Part shown: positions 52,408 to 63,394 of the stretch, piece by piece | Layout: every line of letters starts with the position of its first letter | How positions within the stretch are numbered: position 1 is the first letter of the stretch | Assembly (NCBI GenBank): GCA_951213105.1 | Contig: OX578150.1 | Location: 26,739,607 to 26,803,606 of the forward strand | Length of the DNA: 64,000 nucleotides | Origin: Amaurobius ferox | Lineage: Eukaryota; Arthropoda; Arachnida; Araneae; Amaurobiidae | Direction: 5' to 3' | Made by a program: the position numbers and the translations under genes | The notes under the pieces: model-generated | The model's input: only the letters and a program-made list of their open reading frames with translations | Told to the model about the DNA's origin: nothing | Database searches by the model: none

Positions 52408-53180
52408 ACTTTCCCTGCAATACATGGTAATGTATAGGGAAAGAATTGGAATCATGCCGAAAATCACAACTCGAGTTTTCGACGGATCTACACGTTTCGA
52501 GACCTCTAGAATACGAAAAAACCATTTTTAGCGTGACGTCTGTGTGTGTGTCTGTCTGTGTGTCTGTCTGTGTGTCTGTGTGTCTGTCTGTGCAGATTTT
52601 GTATCCACTCTAACTAAAAAACTAATGGACCGAATTTCACAAAATTTTGTAGATAAGTCACTTGTGGCCGGGGCTGGTGCTGATAAGTTTTGGATAGGAT
52701 TCGGAATAAAACAACCCGCCTTTTTTGTGAAATGGCCCGCAAAAGCTTGTATCCACTGTAGCTGAAAAACTAATGGATTGAATTTCACAAAATTCGGCAG
52801 ATGAGTCACGTATAGGTCACCCTGGTGCTGATTAGATTTTGGTACGATTCGGAAAAAAATGACCTGCCTTTTTTTGCAAAATGGCCAGCAAAAATCGTCC
52901 AAATCTAAACTAAAGAACTGGGTATACTCAAATACATCCATTAAATGCTGATTTAATACGTAATTTATAACGACGAAAAGAATAAGACCAACCCCATTAC
53001 ACTAGGACTAGCCGTTCTCGAGATATTTTAGTTTTTCGTACTTTCCCTACGCCACCTTTGAAAATAAGCCCGGTCACCGCATGAGAACGAAAATTGAATT
53101 AAAAGTGAAATAAATTTAGTTAAAATAAAGAGAACGGTCATATAGGTCTGCAGGGAAAGTCATGTGCTGCCCACATCAGA
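52408..53180 (-). mobile_element. HINE family A, array unit 2 of 4
   Basis: Same structure as unit 1 with a shorter GTCT/GTGT microsatellite. Start-to-start spacing from unit 1 is 802 bp. Joined to unit 3 by TTTTT. Confidence 0.82.
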
Positions 53181-53185
53181 TTTTT

Positions 53186-53973
53186 ACTTTCCCTGCAATA
53201 CATGGTAATGTATAGGGAAAGTATTGGAATCATGCCGAAAATCACAACTCGAGTTTTCGACGGATCTACACGTTTCAAGACCTCTAGAATACGAAAAAAC
53301 CATTTTTAGCGTGACGTCTGTGTGTGTGTCTGTCTGTGTGTCTGTCTGTGTGTCTGTCTGTGTGTCTGTGTGTCTGTCTGTGCAGATTTTGTATCCACTC
53401 TAACTGAAAAACTAATGGACCGAATTTCACAAAATTTGGTAGGTAAGTCACTTGTGGGCGGGGCAGGTGCTGATTAGTTTTGGGTACAATTCGAGATAAA
53501 AGAACCCGCCTTTTTGTGCGAAATGGCCCGCAAAAGCTTGTATCCACTCTAGCTAAAAAACTACTGGACCGAATTTCACAAAATTCGGTAGTTAAGTCAC
53601 TTGTAAGTCATCCTGGTGCTGATTAGATTTTGGTACGATTCGGAAAAAAAATAACCTGCCTTTTCTTACAAAATGGCCCGCAAAAATCATCAAAATCTAA
53701 ACTAAAGAACTACGCATGCTCAAATATATCCATTAAATGCTTGTTTAATACGTAATTTTTAACGAAGAAAAGAATAAGACCAACCCCATTACACTAGGAC
53801 TAGCCGTTCTCGAGATATTTCAGTTTTTCGTAATTTCTCTACGCCACCTATGAAATTAAGTCCGGTTACCGAATGAGAAATAAAATTGAATTAAAACTGA
53901 AATAAATTTAATTAAAATAAACAGAACGAGGATATAAAATCTGCAGGGAAAGTCATGTGCTGCCCACATCAGA
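53186..53973 (-). mobile_element. HINE family A, array unit 3 of 4
   Basis: Same structure; spacing from unit 2 is 778 bp. Joined to unit 4 by TTTTT. Small frames reading out of this and sister units arise from the repeat itself. Confidence 0.82.
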
Positions 53974-53978
53974 TTTTT

Positions 53979-54764
53979 ACTTTCCCTGCAATACATGGTA
54001 ATGTATAGGGAAAGTATTGGAATCATGCCGAAAATCACAACTCGAGTTTTCGACGGATCTACACGTTTCGAGACCTCTAGAATACGAAAAAACTATTTTT
54101 AGCGTGACGTCTGTGTGTGTGTCTGTCTGTGTGTCTGTCTGTGTGTCTGTCTGTGTGTCTGTGTGTCTGTCTGTGCAGATTTTGTATCCACTCTAATTAA
54201 AAAACTAATGGACCGAATTTCACAAAATTTGGTAGGAAAGTCACTTGTGGGCGGGGCTGGTGCTGATTAGTTTTGGGTACGATTCGGAATAAAAGAACCC
54301 GCCTTTTTTTGCGAAATGGCCCGCAAAAGCTTGTATCCACTCTAGCTGAAAAACTAATGGACCGAATTTCACAAAATTCGGTAGATAAGTCACATGTTGG
54401 TCACCCTGGTGCTGATTAGATTTTGGTATGATTCGGTAAAAAATAACCCGCCTTTTTTTGCAAAATGGCCCGCTAAAATCGTCAAAATCTATACTAAAGA
54501 ACTACGTATGTTGAAATATATCCATTAAATGCTTGTTTAATACGTAATTTTTAACGACGAAAAGAATAAGACCAACCCCATTACACTAGGACTAGCCGTT
54601 CTCGAGATATTTTAGTTTTTCGTACTTTCCCTACGCTACCTTTGAAAATAAGCCCGGTTACCGCATGAGAACGGAAATTGAATTAAAAGTGAAATAAATT
54701 TAGTTAAAATAAAGAGAACGTGAATATAAGTCTGCAGGGAAAGTCATGTGCTGCCCACATCAGA
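53979..54764 (-). mobile_element. HINE family A, array unit 4 of 4
   Basis: Same structure; spacing from unit 3 is 793 bp. Its 5' terminus (CATCAGA) is followed by TTTTT and then by the interrupted plus-strand copy. Confidence 0.82.
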
Positions 54765-54769
54765 TTTTT

Positions 54770-55430
54770 CGTTCTCATTTGGTAACTGAGCTTATTTTCA
54801 AAGGTGGCGTAGAGAAAATACGAAGAAACTAAAATATCTCGAGAACGGCTAGCCCTAGTGTAACGGGATTGGTCTTATTCTTTTCTTTGTTAAAATTTAC
54901 GTATAAAACAAGCTGTTAATGGATATATTTGAGAATGCGTAGTTTTTTATTTTAGATTTTGACGATTTTTGCGGGTCATTTTGCAAAAAAAAAAAAAATA
55001 AAAGCAGGTTATTTTTTTCCAAATCAAACCAAAATCTAATCAGCACCAGGGTGACCCACAATAGGCGTATCTACCGAATTTTGTGAAATTCGATCCATTA
55101 GTTTTTCAGCTAGAGTGGATACAAGCTTTTGCCGGCCATTTCGCAAAAAAGGCGGGTTCTTTTATCCCGAATCCTACCCAAAACTAATCAGCAGAAGATT
55201 CGCCCACAAGTGACTTACCTACCATATTTTATGAAATTGGGTCCATTAGTTTTTGAATTAGAATGGATACAAAATCTGCACAGACAGACACACTCACAGA
55301 CGCCACACTAAAAATCGTTTTTTTTCGTATTCTAGAGGTCTCGAAACGTGTAGATCCGTCGAAAACTCGAGTTGCGATTTCCAGCATGATTCCAATACTT
55401 TACCTATACATTACCATGTATTGCAGTAAA
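54770..55430 (+). mobile_element. HINE family A, 3' piece of the split copy
   Basis: Starts CGTTCTCATTTGGTAACTG, the sequence that directly follows AATTCAATTTT in intact copies, and runs through both central repeats to a damaged hairpin (CCATGTATTGCAGTAAAA, lacking GGGAAAG). Confidence 0.8.
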
Positions 55431-55546
55431 AAGCACCCTAAATACTATTGTCTTAATTAATTTTGAAATGTTTTATATATTTTTCTATAAATTATGTAAA
55501 ATTGATGATCATCAGTACAGTCATACATTCAACTAAATTAAAAAAT

Positions 55547-55670
55547 ATGATGTGAGCAGCACGTGACTTTCCCTACCGGCTCAAATTAATCTTCTCTTTA
55601 TTCCTTTAATAATTCATTAAATTGAATTTAATTGCACAAAATAACACCGAATTTGCATTATTAATTCAAG
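55547..55670 (+). mobile_element. HINE family A, 5' piece of a second split copy
   Basis: TATGATGTGAGCAGCACGTG to TTGCATTATTAATTCAAG; the remainder resumes at 57009. Confidence 0.75.
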
Positions 55671-55674
55671 TTTT

Positions 55675-56474
55675 ACTTTCCCTGCAAAACATGGTAATGT
55701 ATAGAGAAAGTATTGGAATCATGTCGAAAATCGCAGCTCTACCTTTCGATGGATCCACACGTTTTAGGACCTCTAGAACACGAAAAAACTGTTTTTAGCC
55801 TGACGTCTCTGTGTGTGTGTCTGTTTGTGCAGATTTTGTATCCATTCTAACTCAAAAACTTATTGACCGAATTACATCAAATGTTACAGGTAAGTCTGTG
55901 GGATACCCTGCTGCTGATCAGATTTTGGTACAATTCGAGAGAAAAGAAACCGCCTGTTTTTACGAAATGGCCCGCAAAAAATGACTTTATCCACTCTAAC
56001 TAAAGAACTAATAGACCAACTTTCACAAAATTTGGTGGCTAAGTAAGTCACTTGTGGGTTACTCTGATGCTGATTGGATTTTTGTATGATTGGAATAAAG
56101 GAACCCTCCTTTTTTTGCAAAATCACCCGCAAAAATCGTCAAAATCTAAAACAAAAGATTAAGTATGCTCAAATATATCAATCAAATGCTTTTCTTATAC
56201 GTAATTTTTGACGATTAAAAGATTAAGATAAACCCCATTACTCTAGAACTAGCCCATTTATATAGTTTTTTCATATTTTTAATATGCCACCTTCGAAAAT
56301 ATATCCAGTTACCAAATAAAAAAGAAAATTGAAAAATAAGTGTAAATTTAGTGTAATTGCAAATAAAAATGCCTGTCATTTATTGCAATTAATTTCAATT
56401 TAATAAATTTTTAACGAAATAATAAGAAAATAAATTTAAGTCTGTAGGGAAAGTAATGTGCTGCTCACATCAGA
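55675..56474 (-). mobile_element. HINE family A, unit 1 of 2 in the second nested array
   Basis: ACTTTCCCTGCAAAACATGG to TGCTGCTCACATCAGA with both central repeats. More diverged than the four-unit array. TTTTT joins it to the next unit. Confidence 0.78.
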
Positions 56475-56479
56475 TTTTT

Positions 56480-57004
56480 ACATTCCCTGCAATGCATGGT
56501 ATTATATAGGTAAGCATTAGAATCGCGCCGAAAATCGAAACTCGAGTTTTTGACGGATTTACACGTCTCACCTTCAGAACACGAAAATCTATTTTTAGCA
56601 TGACGTCTGTGTGTGTCTGTGTGTCTAACTGCCTGTGCAGATTTTGTATCCACTCTAACTGATAAACTAATACCGAATTTCATAAAATTTGGCAGTTAAG
56701 TCCCTTGTGGGTGACTCTGGTGCTGATTAGATTTTGGTACGATTTGAGATAAAATAATCTGCCCTTTTTTGCGAAATAACAAGCAAAAATCGTTAAATCT
56801 AAAAATAAAACAATACGTATGCTCAAATATATCAATTAAATGCTTATTTTATACGCAATTTTTGACGATTGAAAGAATAAGACCAAATTCATTACTCTAG
56901 GACTATTATTTTGTGCAGTTAAACTCAATTTAATGAATTATGGAATAAATAAAGAGAACGTGAATATGATTTTGCAGAGAAAGTCATGTGCTGCCCACAT
57001 CAGA
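56480..57004 (-). mobile_element. HINE family A, unit 2 of 2, shortened
   Basis: ACATTCCCTGCAATGCATGG to CTGCCCACATCAGA. About 525 bp: one central repeat is missing and a deletion removes the CTCGAGATATTTTAG region. Confidence 0.75.
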
Positions 57005-57008
57005 TTTT

Positions 57009-57618
57009 TGTTTTTATTTGTTACCTAGACACATTTTCAAAGATGCCGTAGAAAACCTAAAATATCTCGAGAACGGTTAGTCCCAGAGTAATGTGGTTCG
57101 TCTTATTCTTTTTATCGTCAAAACTTACATATAAATAAGCATTTGATTGATACATATGAGCATTGTAGTCTTTTGGAACATTTCGTAAAAAAAAGCAGGT
57201 TTTTTTTTTAATCGTACCAAAATCTAATTAGCACCAAGATAACCCACATGTGACTTATCTACCAAATTTTGTGAAATTTGGTTAATTAGTTTTGATTAGT
57301 TAATTAGTTGATTCGCAAAAGAAGGCAGGTTATTTTATCACGAATCGTACCAAAATCTAACCAGCACCAGGGTCACCCACAAGTGACTTCTACCTAGAAT
57401 ATTTTACAAAATTTGATCAATTACTTTTTGAGTTACAGTGGATACATGCATTGCACAGACACACACACACACACACACACACACACAAGTCACGCTAAAA
57501 ATAATTGCTTCGTGTTCTAGAGGTCCCGAACCGTGTACACGGATTAAAACTCCAGTTGCGGTATTCGACACCATTCCAATTTTGTACCTATAACATTACC
57601 ATGTATTGCAGAGAAAGT
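57009..57618 (+). mobile_element. HINE family A, 3' piece of the second split copy
   Basis: Starts GTTTTTATTTGTTACCTAGA, the sequence expected after the internal T-tract, and ends in the hairpin GTATTGCAGAGAAAGTA. Pure CA microsatellite at 57461-57486. Confidence 0.75.
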
Positions 57619-57626
57619 ATAAATCG

Positions 57627-57755
57627 TTTTTCTGTACTATACAAAACGAAGTAATTTGAATAAAATTTTTTCTAAAAGTAATATTTTATGCAAAATTTGG
57701 ATGATAATGAAATTTCATATCACTACTAAAAATAGAATATTTTTTATCCGGGGGG
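57627..57755 (+). repeat. Dispersed repeat R3, copy 1
   Basis: TCTGTACTATACAAAACGAA, TTTATGCAAAATTTGGAT, ATATCACTACTAAAAAT match the reverse complement of 61795-61925. A poly-G and a poly-C run follow at 57751-57760 and 57790-57799. Confidence 0.6.
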
Positions 57756-57799
57756 GGGGAGCAGAGTATACCTCTTGGGGGATCAGCCCCCCCCCCCTC

Positions 57800-58204
57800 T
57801 GGGCCCTGTCTGTCGACAGCCCTTGCTATAATTTGTGTCACTATTTTATTACATGTATCAAAATTTGTTAACATGTAACTCAGAAACGAACTTACTAAGG
57901 CGCTAATGAAGTTTAAGTTAAGGGGGAGCCCAGGAAAACAGGAACCCATTGATTTAGTTTTTCATTTATAAATTTGCATTTTATGGACTGTTGGCTCGAT
58001 AGAGCGCATATTTTAAATGGATCAAATTTTATTAATTCGAATACATTTTATTAGAAATTTACCATAACTTAAAGTAACTATTTGGGGCCTGCAAAAGGAT
58101 TATTTTATTTATCGACTCAATTCAACATTTTATTTATCTATTCTATTTAGTTCGAAACATGACTAATTACTAAACACGGCGGCATTTGCTTTAAAACTTC
58201 AATA
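57800..58204. other. Unassigned sequence
   Basis: No gene or repeat recognised apart from GC-rich CTGGGCCCTGTCTGTCGACA at 57800-57822. Confidence 0.4.
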
Positions 58205-58480
58205 ACATTTTCACTTTCTCATACTATGTAATATAGCATAGAGAAAATATTGTTTTCACAATATTTTCGAATTCGAGATTTTGATGCCAATATATGTTTT
58301 AAGACCTCCTAAGCACGTTTTGAGTACTTTTGGAGCGATGCACGTTTGTATGATCCCGATTTTTTTATGTAACACGACAGCGGCCACAGATATTAATGGA
58401 TTTTCACGAAATTTTTATATCCGGCTTTGCTATTAAAAAATCCAGAACTAAATTCTTATAAATTCAAGTAAAAATTTCGA
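58205..58480 (-). mobile_element. Third HINE-like family (C), fragment
   Basis: Hairpin-like ACTTTCTCATACTATGTAAT with ATAGCATAGAGAAAAT, then TTCGAATTCGAGATTTTGAT, a long spacer and GCGGCCACAGATATTAATGG, TTTTCACGAAATTTTTATA. It has the same plan (hairpin, CGA-rich block, divergent remainder) as families A and B but a different sequence. No second copy in the window. Confidence 0.45.
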
Positions 58481-58554
58481 AATGTGTTCGAAATTTTATA
58501 TTTTATTTAACTTAACAGCTAAGGACAAAATTTGACATAATCATGAGCAAAAGA

Positions 58555-58850
58555 GTTTATTTATGGCTCAATGATCACGAAACTTAATAGTTTCAATCAT
58601 TGTTGTGAAAAATAGCCGCGATACAATTTTGTTTTTGTTCGTGATGTCATTAGCCTCCTTGGTGGGAAAGTTACCCCACGGGGGCACATTGTCAATTATG
58701 GTATCAATCGACAGATTTTTTCACGCTCTTTAAAGTGGAGGGCAACATGCTATAGTTGTAATCATTTAGACCCACAATGCCGATTTTTCAAATTTTTTTC
58801 CTGTAAAATTAAAAAAAAAAAAAAAAAATCGGGTATGAGAAAGTTTAGTT
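58555..58850 (-). repeat. Dispersed repeat R2, copy 2
   Basis: Inverse of 15830-16135: AGTTTCAATCATTGTTGTG, AATAGCCGCGATACAATTTT, TTTAAAGTGGAGGGCAA, GTTGTAATCATTTAGAC in matching order. Confidence 0.65.
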
Positions 58851-58878
58851 GAGCTACTTACTCTCCAGTTAATTTTTT

Positions 58879-59628
58879 ACTTTCCCTGCAATACATGGTA
58901 ATGTATAGGGAAAGTATTGGAATCATACCGAAAATCGCAACTCCAGTTTTCGACGGATCTACACGATTCGAGACCTCTAGAATACGAAAAAACTATTTTT
59001 AACGTGACGTCTGCGTGTGTGTCTGTGTGTCTATTTGTGCAATGTATGTATCCACTCTAACTCAAAAACTAATGGACCGAATTTTATAAAATTTGGCAGG
59101 TCAGTCACTTGGTTGTGACCCTGATGCTGATTAGTTTTTAGTACGATTCGGGATAAAAGAATCCTATTTTTGCGAAATGGCCCTCAGAACTTGCCTTTAT
59201 CCATTCTAGCTGAAAAACTAATGGACCGAATTTCATAAAATTCGGTGGATAAGTCGCTTGTGGATTACTCTGGTGTTGATTAGATTTTGGTACGATTCGA
59301 CAAAAAATAACCTGCCTTTTTTTGCGAAATGACCCTCAAAAATCATCAAAATCTAAAATAAAAAACTACGTATGCTCAAATATATCCATTAAATGCTTGT
59401 CTTAGACGCAATTTTTAACGATGAAAATAATAAGATCAACCCCATCACACTAGGACTAGTCATTCTCGAGATATTTTAGTTTTTCGTATTTTCGCTACGC
59501 CACCTTTGAAAATAAGTCTTTGAGAATAAAGAGAACGAAAATTGAATTAAAAGTAAAATAAATTTAATTAAAATACAGAGAACATGAATATAAGTCTGCA
59601 GGGAAAGTCATGTGCTGCCCACATCAGA
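58879..59628 (-). mobile_element. HINE family A, two central repeats
   Basis: Complete minus-strand unit from ACTTTCCCTGCAATACATGG to GTGCTGCCCACATCAGA, bounded by T-runs on both sides. Confidence 0.78.
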
Positions 59629-60374
59629 TTTTTCCTATTGTACGAGGCATGAAGGTAAAGGCACTCTACCTTCATGGTACGCGGGCAAAAAAAAAAAGAA
59701 AAAGAAAAAAGTCCTGCCAGCGTTGTTGCTCTTCAAATCAGGGCCCGATTAAAACAATCAGGGACAAAGCCCAGCTTTCTTTCACATGGAAAAAACAAAA
59801 ATATTGTACTTTACTCCATATTATTATTTTTGCTGAGACAAAAAATAAACAGTTTTTTAGAATTAGAATGTTAGGCAGAAAAGTACACTGCAGTCGGAAA
59901 GCAACAGCTACTTAATTCTAACCTAAAATATCTACTGTTATGCCAAAATACCTGTTACCATGACAATATTAATTAAATTTACAAGTTTTAACATTTTAAA
60001 ATGCAATTATAGAATGATTTGGGGGCTCCCTGAAATCTGGGAACCCTAGGCTCATATTTTGTGAGTCTAGGCTGTAATAGGTAGAGCCTACTGTGAGTTT
60101 GAAATAACTAGATTTAACTATATACCTATAATAAGACTGCTCAAATGTAAAAGAAAGCAGTAAAGTTACAGAAACGCACTAAGAAACGTACTCTCACGCT
60201 TCAAATATATGTTCCCGAAATTGATAATATTTTGATGATGTCACTGCAGTACATGACGTCAGTAAAATTAATGACGTCATAGCCCCCTCCCCAATTAATA
60301 TTTAGAGTAGAGTTTCGCAAACTATTAATGCATTGCTGTTTAACTGAAATCATGTGATTGGCACATTAGATTTT
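59629..60374. other. Unassigned sequence upstream of the candidate exon
   Basis: Contains a 10-bp-stem hairpin (CATGAAGGTA / TACCTTCATG, 59648-59676) and two TGACGTCA palindromes (60254-60261, 60272-60279) 18 bp apart. No credible gene. Confidence 0.4.
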
Positions 60375-60705
60375 TATATTTGAACACGATTCGCCACTTC
60401 TGCGCAATCCCGCCAAATCTGGCAACTTTTCGCGCACAGGAGGGGTGGATCTTTGGGAAGATTCTTCTCGCTTCATACAGAGGGAGGGGGGACACGGTTA
60501 CTGACCTTTTGGAGGTCATTGAGGGGGGACTCCAACCCAAATTTACAGGCCAGGGCCACAGAATGGTGCCAGGGCAAGGCACAGCACAGCGCAGGGTCCA
60601 GTAACAATGAACTAGCGGGCAGAGCAGGCAGCCAGGGAATGAACGCAGGGTCTCGGTTCTAGACGTAGTAGTAGGTAGCTTCAGCACCTGGACTATATAC
60701 GCACA
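60375..60705 (-). repeat. Probable SINE family 3 (tRNA-derived), GC-rich
   Basis: Much richer in GC than its surroundings. On the minus strand an A-box-like CAGGTGCTGAAGCTACC is followed by a degraded B box (GCGTTCATTCCC) and a body with GGGTTGGAGTCCCC. The copy is single here, so the family and boundaries are tentative; it could instead be a promoter-proximal CpG-rich region. Confidence 0.4.
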
Positions 60706-60876
60706 AGATATCGTGCTCTGTGATTTTTTTTATATCCTGTGGTCTATGTACGAAATTCCAAGACAGTTTCTGCACAAAATACCTTGTATTTAACAAACTC
60801 TTGCAATTTTACCCCCCTTTTCCATTCATAGGATTCAAGCATTTGATAATATTCACGAATCCTTCGAAAGTTTTCA

Positions 60877-61413
60877 ATGTTACTGGAAAAAATAACGTCA
60901 CTTTTCCGGCCCTTCGCGGAATCTGCAAATGAAGGGCGTCCCTTCGACTGGGGAAGCGTGTCTCAAGTTCTTCAACAGCTCCAAAGCCACCATCAGGATA
61001 TTAATTTCGTGAACGATTTCACCGCATATGTGTTGTCACTTTTAGACAGTTACCCTTGCTCACACCGCCCCACTATTGCTACAATAATGCTGGGGCTGTA
61101 TGCTCTGGATACAAAGCAGCTTCCTTTTCTTTTTATCAATATGAAGCGGCAGTGGTGCAAGAGTGTTACTGTGAAAGATAGGTGTGGTAAGGATTTATAT
61201 TCACCGGAGCTGCATGATGATATGACGAGAGTGATGACGATGCAATATGGAGAGCTGGAAGAATGCTGGCCGGTAGATCCTGTGCTTGCTGCTTTTTTAA
61301 CAGAAAGAGAAAATTCTTTGAGTATCCTCAATAAGTTTGGTGCTGCATACCTGCCTCCTATTAATGATTCCTGTGAGTGGGGCATGGCGGCAAGATTTGT
61401 GCATTTGTTGTAA
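60877..61413 (+). CDS. Candidate host protein-coding exon, function unknown
   Basis: An open frame of up to 178 codons with balanced amino acid composition, unlike the AT-driven frames elsewhere. It contains GRPFDWGSVSQVLQQLQSHH, NDFTAYVLSLLDSYPCSHRP, TIATIMLGLYALDTKQLPFL, QYGELEECWPVDPVLAAF and CEWGMAARFVHL. The leucine-rich helical pattern suggests part of a larger alpha-helical protein, but I do not recognise the family. Near the end the sequence TTGTTGTAAGTACT offers a consensus splice donor GTAAGT two bases before the in-frame stop, so the exon probably ends at about 61409. A pyrimidine-rich tract ending TTTTCCATTCATAG (to 60831) looks like an acceptor, but the frame from it is closed by TGA at 60844. 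The true 5' edge is therefore either the ATG at 60877 or a later acceptor. No stops, frameshifts or transposon motifs are present. Confidence 0.6.
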   Translation: MLLEKITSLFRPFAESANEGRPFDWGSVSQVLQQLQSHHQDINFVNDFTAYVLSLLDSYPCSHRPTIATIMLGLYALDTKQLPFLFINMKRQWCKSVTVKDRCGKDLYSPELHDDMTRVMTMQYGELEECWPVDPVLAAFLTERENSLSILNKFGAAYLPPINDSCEWGMAARFVHLL

Positions 61414-61459
61414 GTACTATTTTCTTTTTTATCAGAGTTTTCCAGAAAAAAATATATGC

Positions 61460-61650
61460 TCATAATAAAATTTACACGGGCTAGAGCCAGTTCGGGCTAT
61501 ATTTCTCTGAAACGCTTTTGGGCTGAGCTCGGGCTTAGTTCCAAAAATTTGGATCGGGACAAGTCGAAAGTATTCAATGTTCGAAATTTTTTTAATTTGC
61601 TCAAACTTCAGTCTGAATTAATGTGCATAATAATAAATGCTTCGTTAGTT
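61460..61650 (+). repeat. Dispersed repeat R4, copy 1
   Basis: GCTGAGCTCGGGCTTAGTT, AGTATTCAATGTTCGAAA, TTGCTCAAACTTCAGTCTGA and ATTAATGTGCATAAT recur in order at 63395-63600. Non-coding. Confidence 0.55.
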
Positions 61651-61671
61651 AAAATATGCATGATTATAAGT

Positions 61672-61715
61672 ATCAACCTGTTTCGAAGTCAAAGAACGGC
61701 CTTCGTCAGGATAAA
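61672..61715 (-). repeat. Possible Penelope-like element terminal motif
   Basis: On the minus strand CCTGACGAAGGCCGTTCTTT is followed by GACTTCGAAACAGGTTGAT. The pattern CTGAxGAAGGCC...CGAAAC near the end of repeats recalls Penelope-like elements. No coding sequence accompanies it. Confidence 0.3.
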
Positions 61716-61794
61716 AAGAAAACTCCAATAAGGATAGGTGCAATTTCGCCATAGTTAGTACCAGGACCGGAGAGGTTAAACACTCCCTATTTGA

Positions 61795-61925
61795 TAAAAA
61801 TATTCAATTTTTAGTAGTGATATAAAATTTCTTCCAACATGTTACCCAAATTTTGCATGAAAAATTGCTTTATGAAATTTTTTTTTTATATAAATTGCTT
61901 CGTTTTGTATAGTACAGAAATAAGA
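61795..61925 (-). repeat. Dispersed repeat R3, copy 2
   Basis: Reverse complement of 57627-57755 (TTTTTAGTAGTGATATAAAA, AAATTTTGCATGAAAAA, TTCGTTTTGTATAGTACAGA). Confidence 0.6.
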
Positions 61926-61997
61926 TTTTTTAGTTTAGTTGAATTTGTGGAAATTACTGACAATCATCCACATATTTACTAATTTAATTTAAAAAAA

Positions 61998-62755
61998 TCT
62001 GATGTGGGCAGCACATGACTTTCTCTGCAAACTTATATCCACGTTCTCTTTATTTTAATTAAATTTAATTCACTTTATTATTAATTCAATTTTCGTTCTC
62101 ATTTGGTAGCTGGACTTTTTTTCAAAGGTGACGTAGAGAAAATAAGAAAAACTAAAATATCTCGAGAACGGCTAGTCCTAGTGTAATGGGGTTGGCTTTA
62201 TTATTTTCTTCGTTAAAAATTACGCATAAAAAACATTGAATGGATATATTTGAGGATACGTTTTTGAGTATACTTTTATATATTTGAGTATACTTTTATT
62301 TTAGATTTTGACCATTGTTGAGGGTTATTTTGAAAATAAAACCAGGCTATTTTTTTCTGAAGCGTACCAAAATGTAATCAGCATCAGGGTAACCCATAAG
62401 CGACTTATCTACCGGATTTTGTAAAATTCGGTTCATTAGTTTTTCAGCTATAGTGGATACAGGTAATTTTTGCGGGACAATTCGCTAAAAAAAGGCGGGT
62501 TCTTTTGTCCTGAATCGTACTAAAAACTAATCAGCACCAGGAGGGTCACACTCAAGTGACTTACCTACCAAATTTTATGAAATTTGGTAAATTAGTTTGT
62601 AAGTTAGAGTGGATATATACATTTGCACAGACACACGTGGTTTTTTCGTATTCTAGAGGTCTCGAAACGTGTAGATCCGTCGAAAACTCGAGTTGCGATT
62701 TTCGGCATGATTCCAACATTTTCCCTATACATTACCATGTATTGCAGGGAAAGTA
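61998..62755 (+). mobile_element. HINE family A, two central repeats
   Basis: TCTGATGTGGGCAGCACATG to the hairpin ending GCAGGGAAAGTA. The microsatellite is reduced to a few CA units, and TTGAGTATACTTTTAT(AT) is locally duplicated at 62263-62300. The internal T-tract is intact. Confidence 0.78.
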
Positions 62756-63394
62756 AATATATAAAAGATTTAAAAATTAAATTTATTATATAACATTTAG
62801 AGTTCTTTTGTATTACTGTGAGGTTCACTGTTATACATTATATTATAGGGTTAAAATCAACTGACGAGCAATTATAGAATTAATATATGCGTTTACTTGT
62901 ATTAACTTTTGTAACTTCGATAAAATTAACAACTTCACTATTAGTTAATGCCTATATATCAATTGTAATTATTGGTGTATAGTAGCTACATGTATTTTCA
63001 CAATCAACTATTAGCTTAGAAATATAACTACACAATTAATTATTTGTTAATAAATCATATAGTAATTTATATGGATTGGAATATATAATAATAACTATTA
63101 GCGTTTACAAATGCTAATAATTAATAAGCTTTTTAGTATATAAACTTTCAACTATTGACTCTAAAACATATAACAATAGTGATCCCCAATAAAAAATGTA
63201 TCGTAGTCGTATTTAGTTATAATTAATTAAAATATTTATTTAAAGACCAAAATTTGATATTTTAGTGTATTCGATCCCCCCTCCCTCCCCCTAAAAAAAA
63301 ACTCGGGTCGAACTCGAACTTAGTTGTTAAAAATTCAGATAGGGTCCAACAGGGCTACTGTGAGCATATATTTTGTTACTATCAGACGTATGTA
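62756..63394. other. Very AT-rich sequence
   Basis: TTAATTA/TAATAA-rich, no gene or repeat recognised. A poly-C/poly-A patch lies at 63276-63300, next to the start of repeat R4. Confidence 0.4.
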
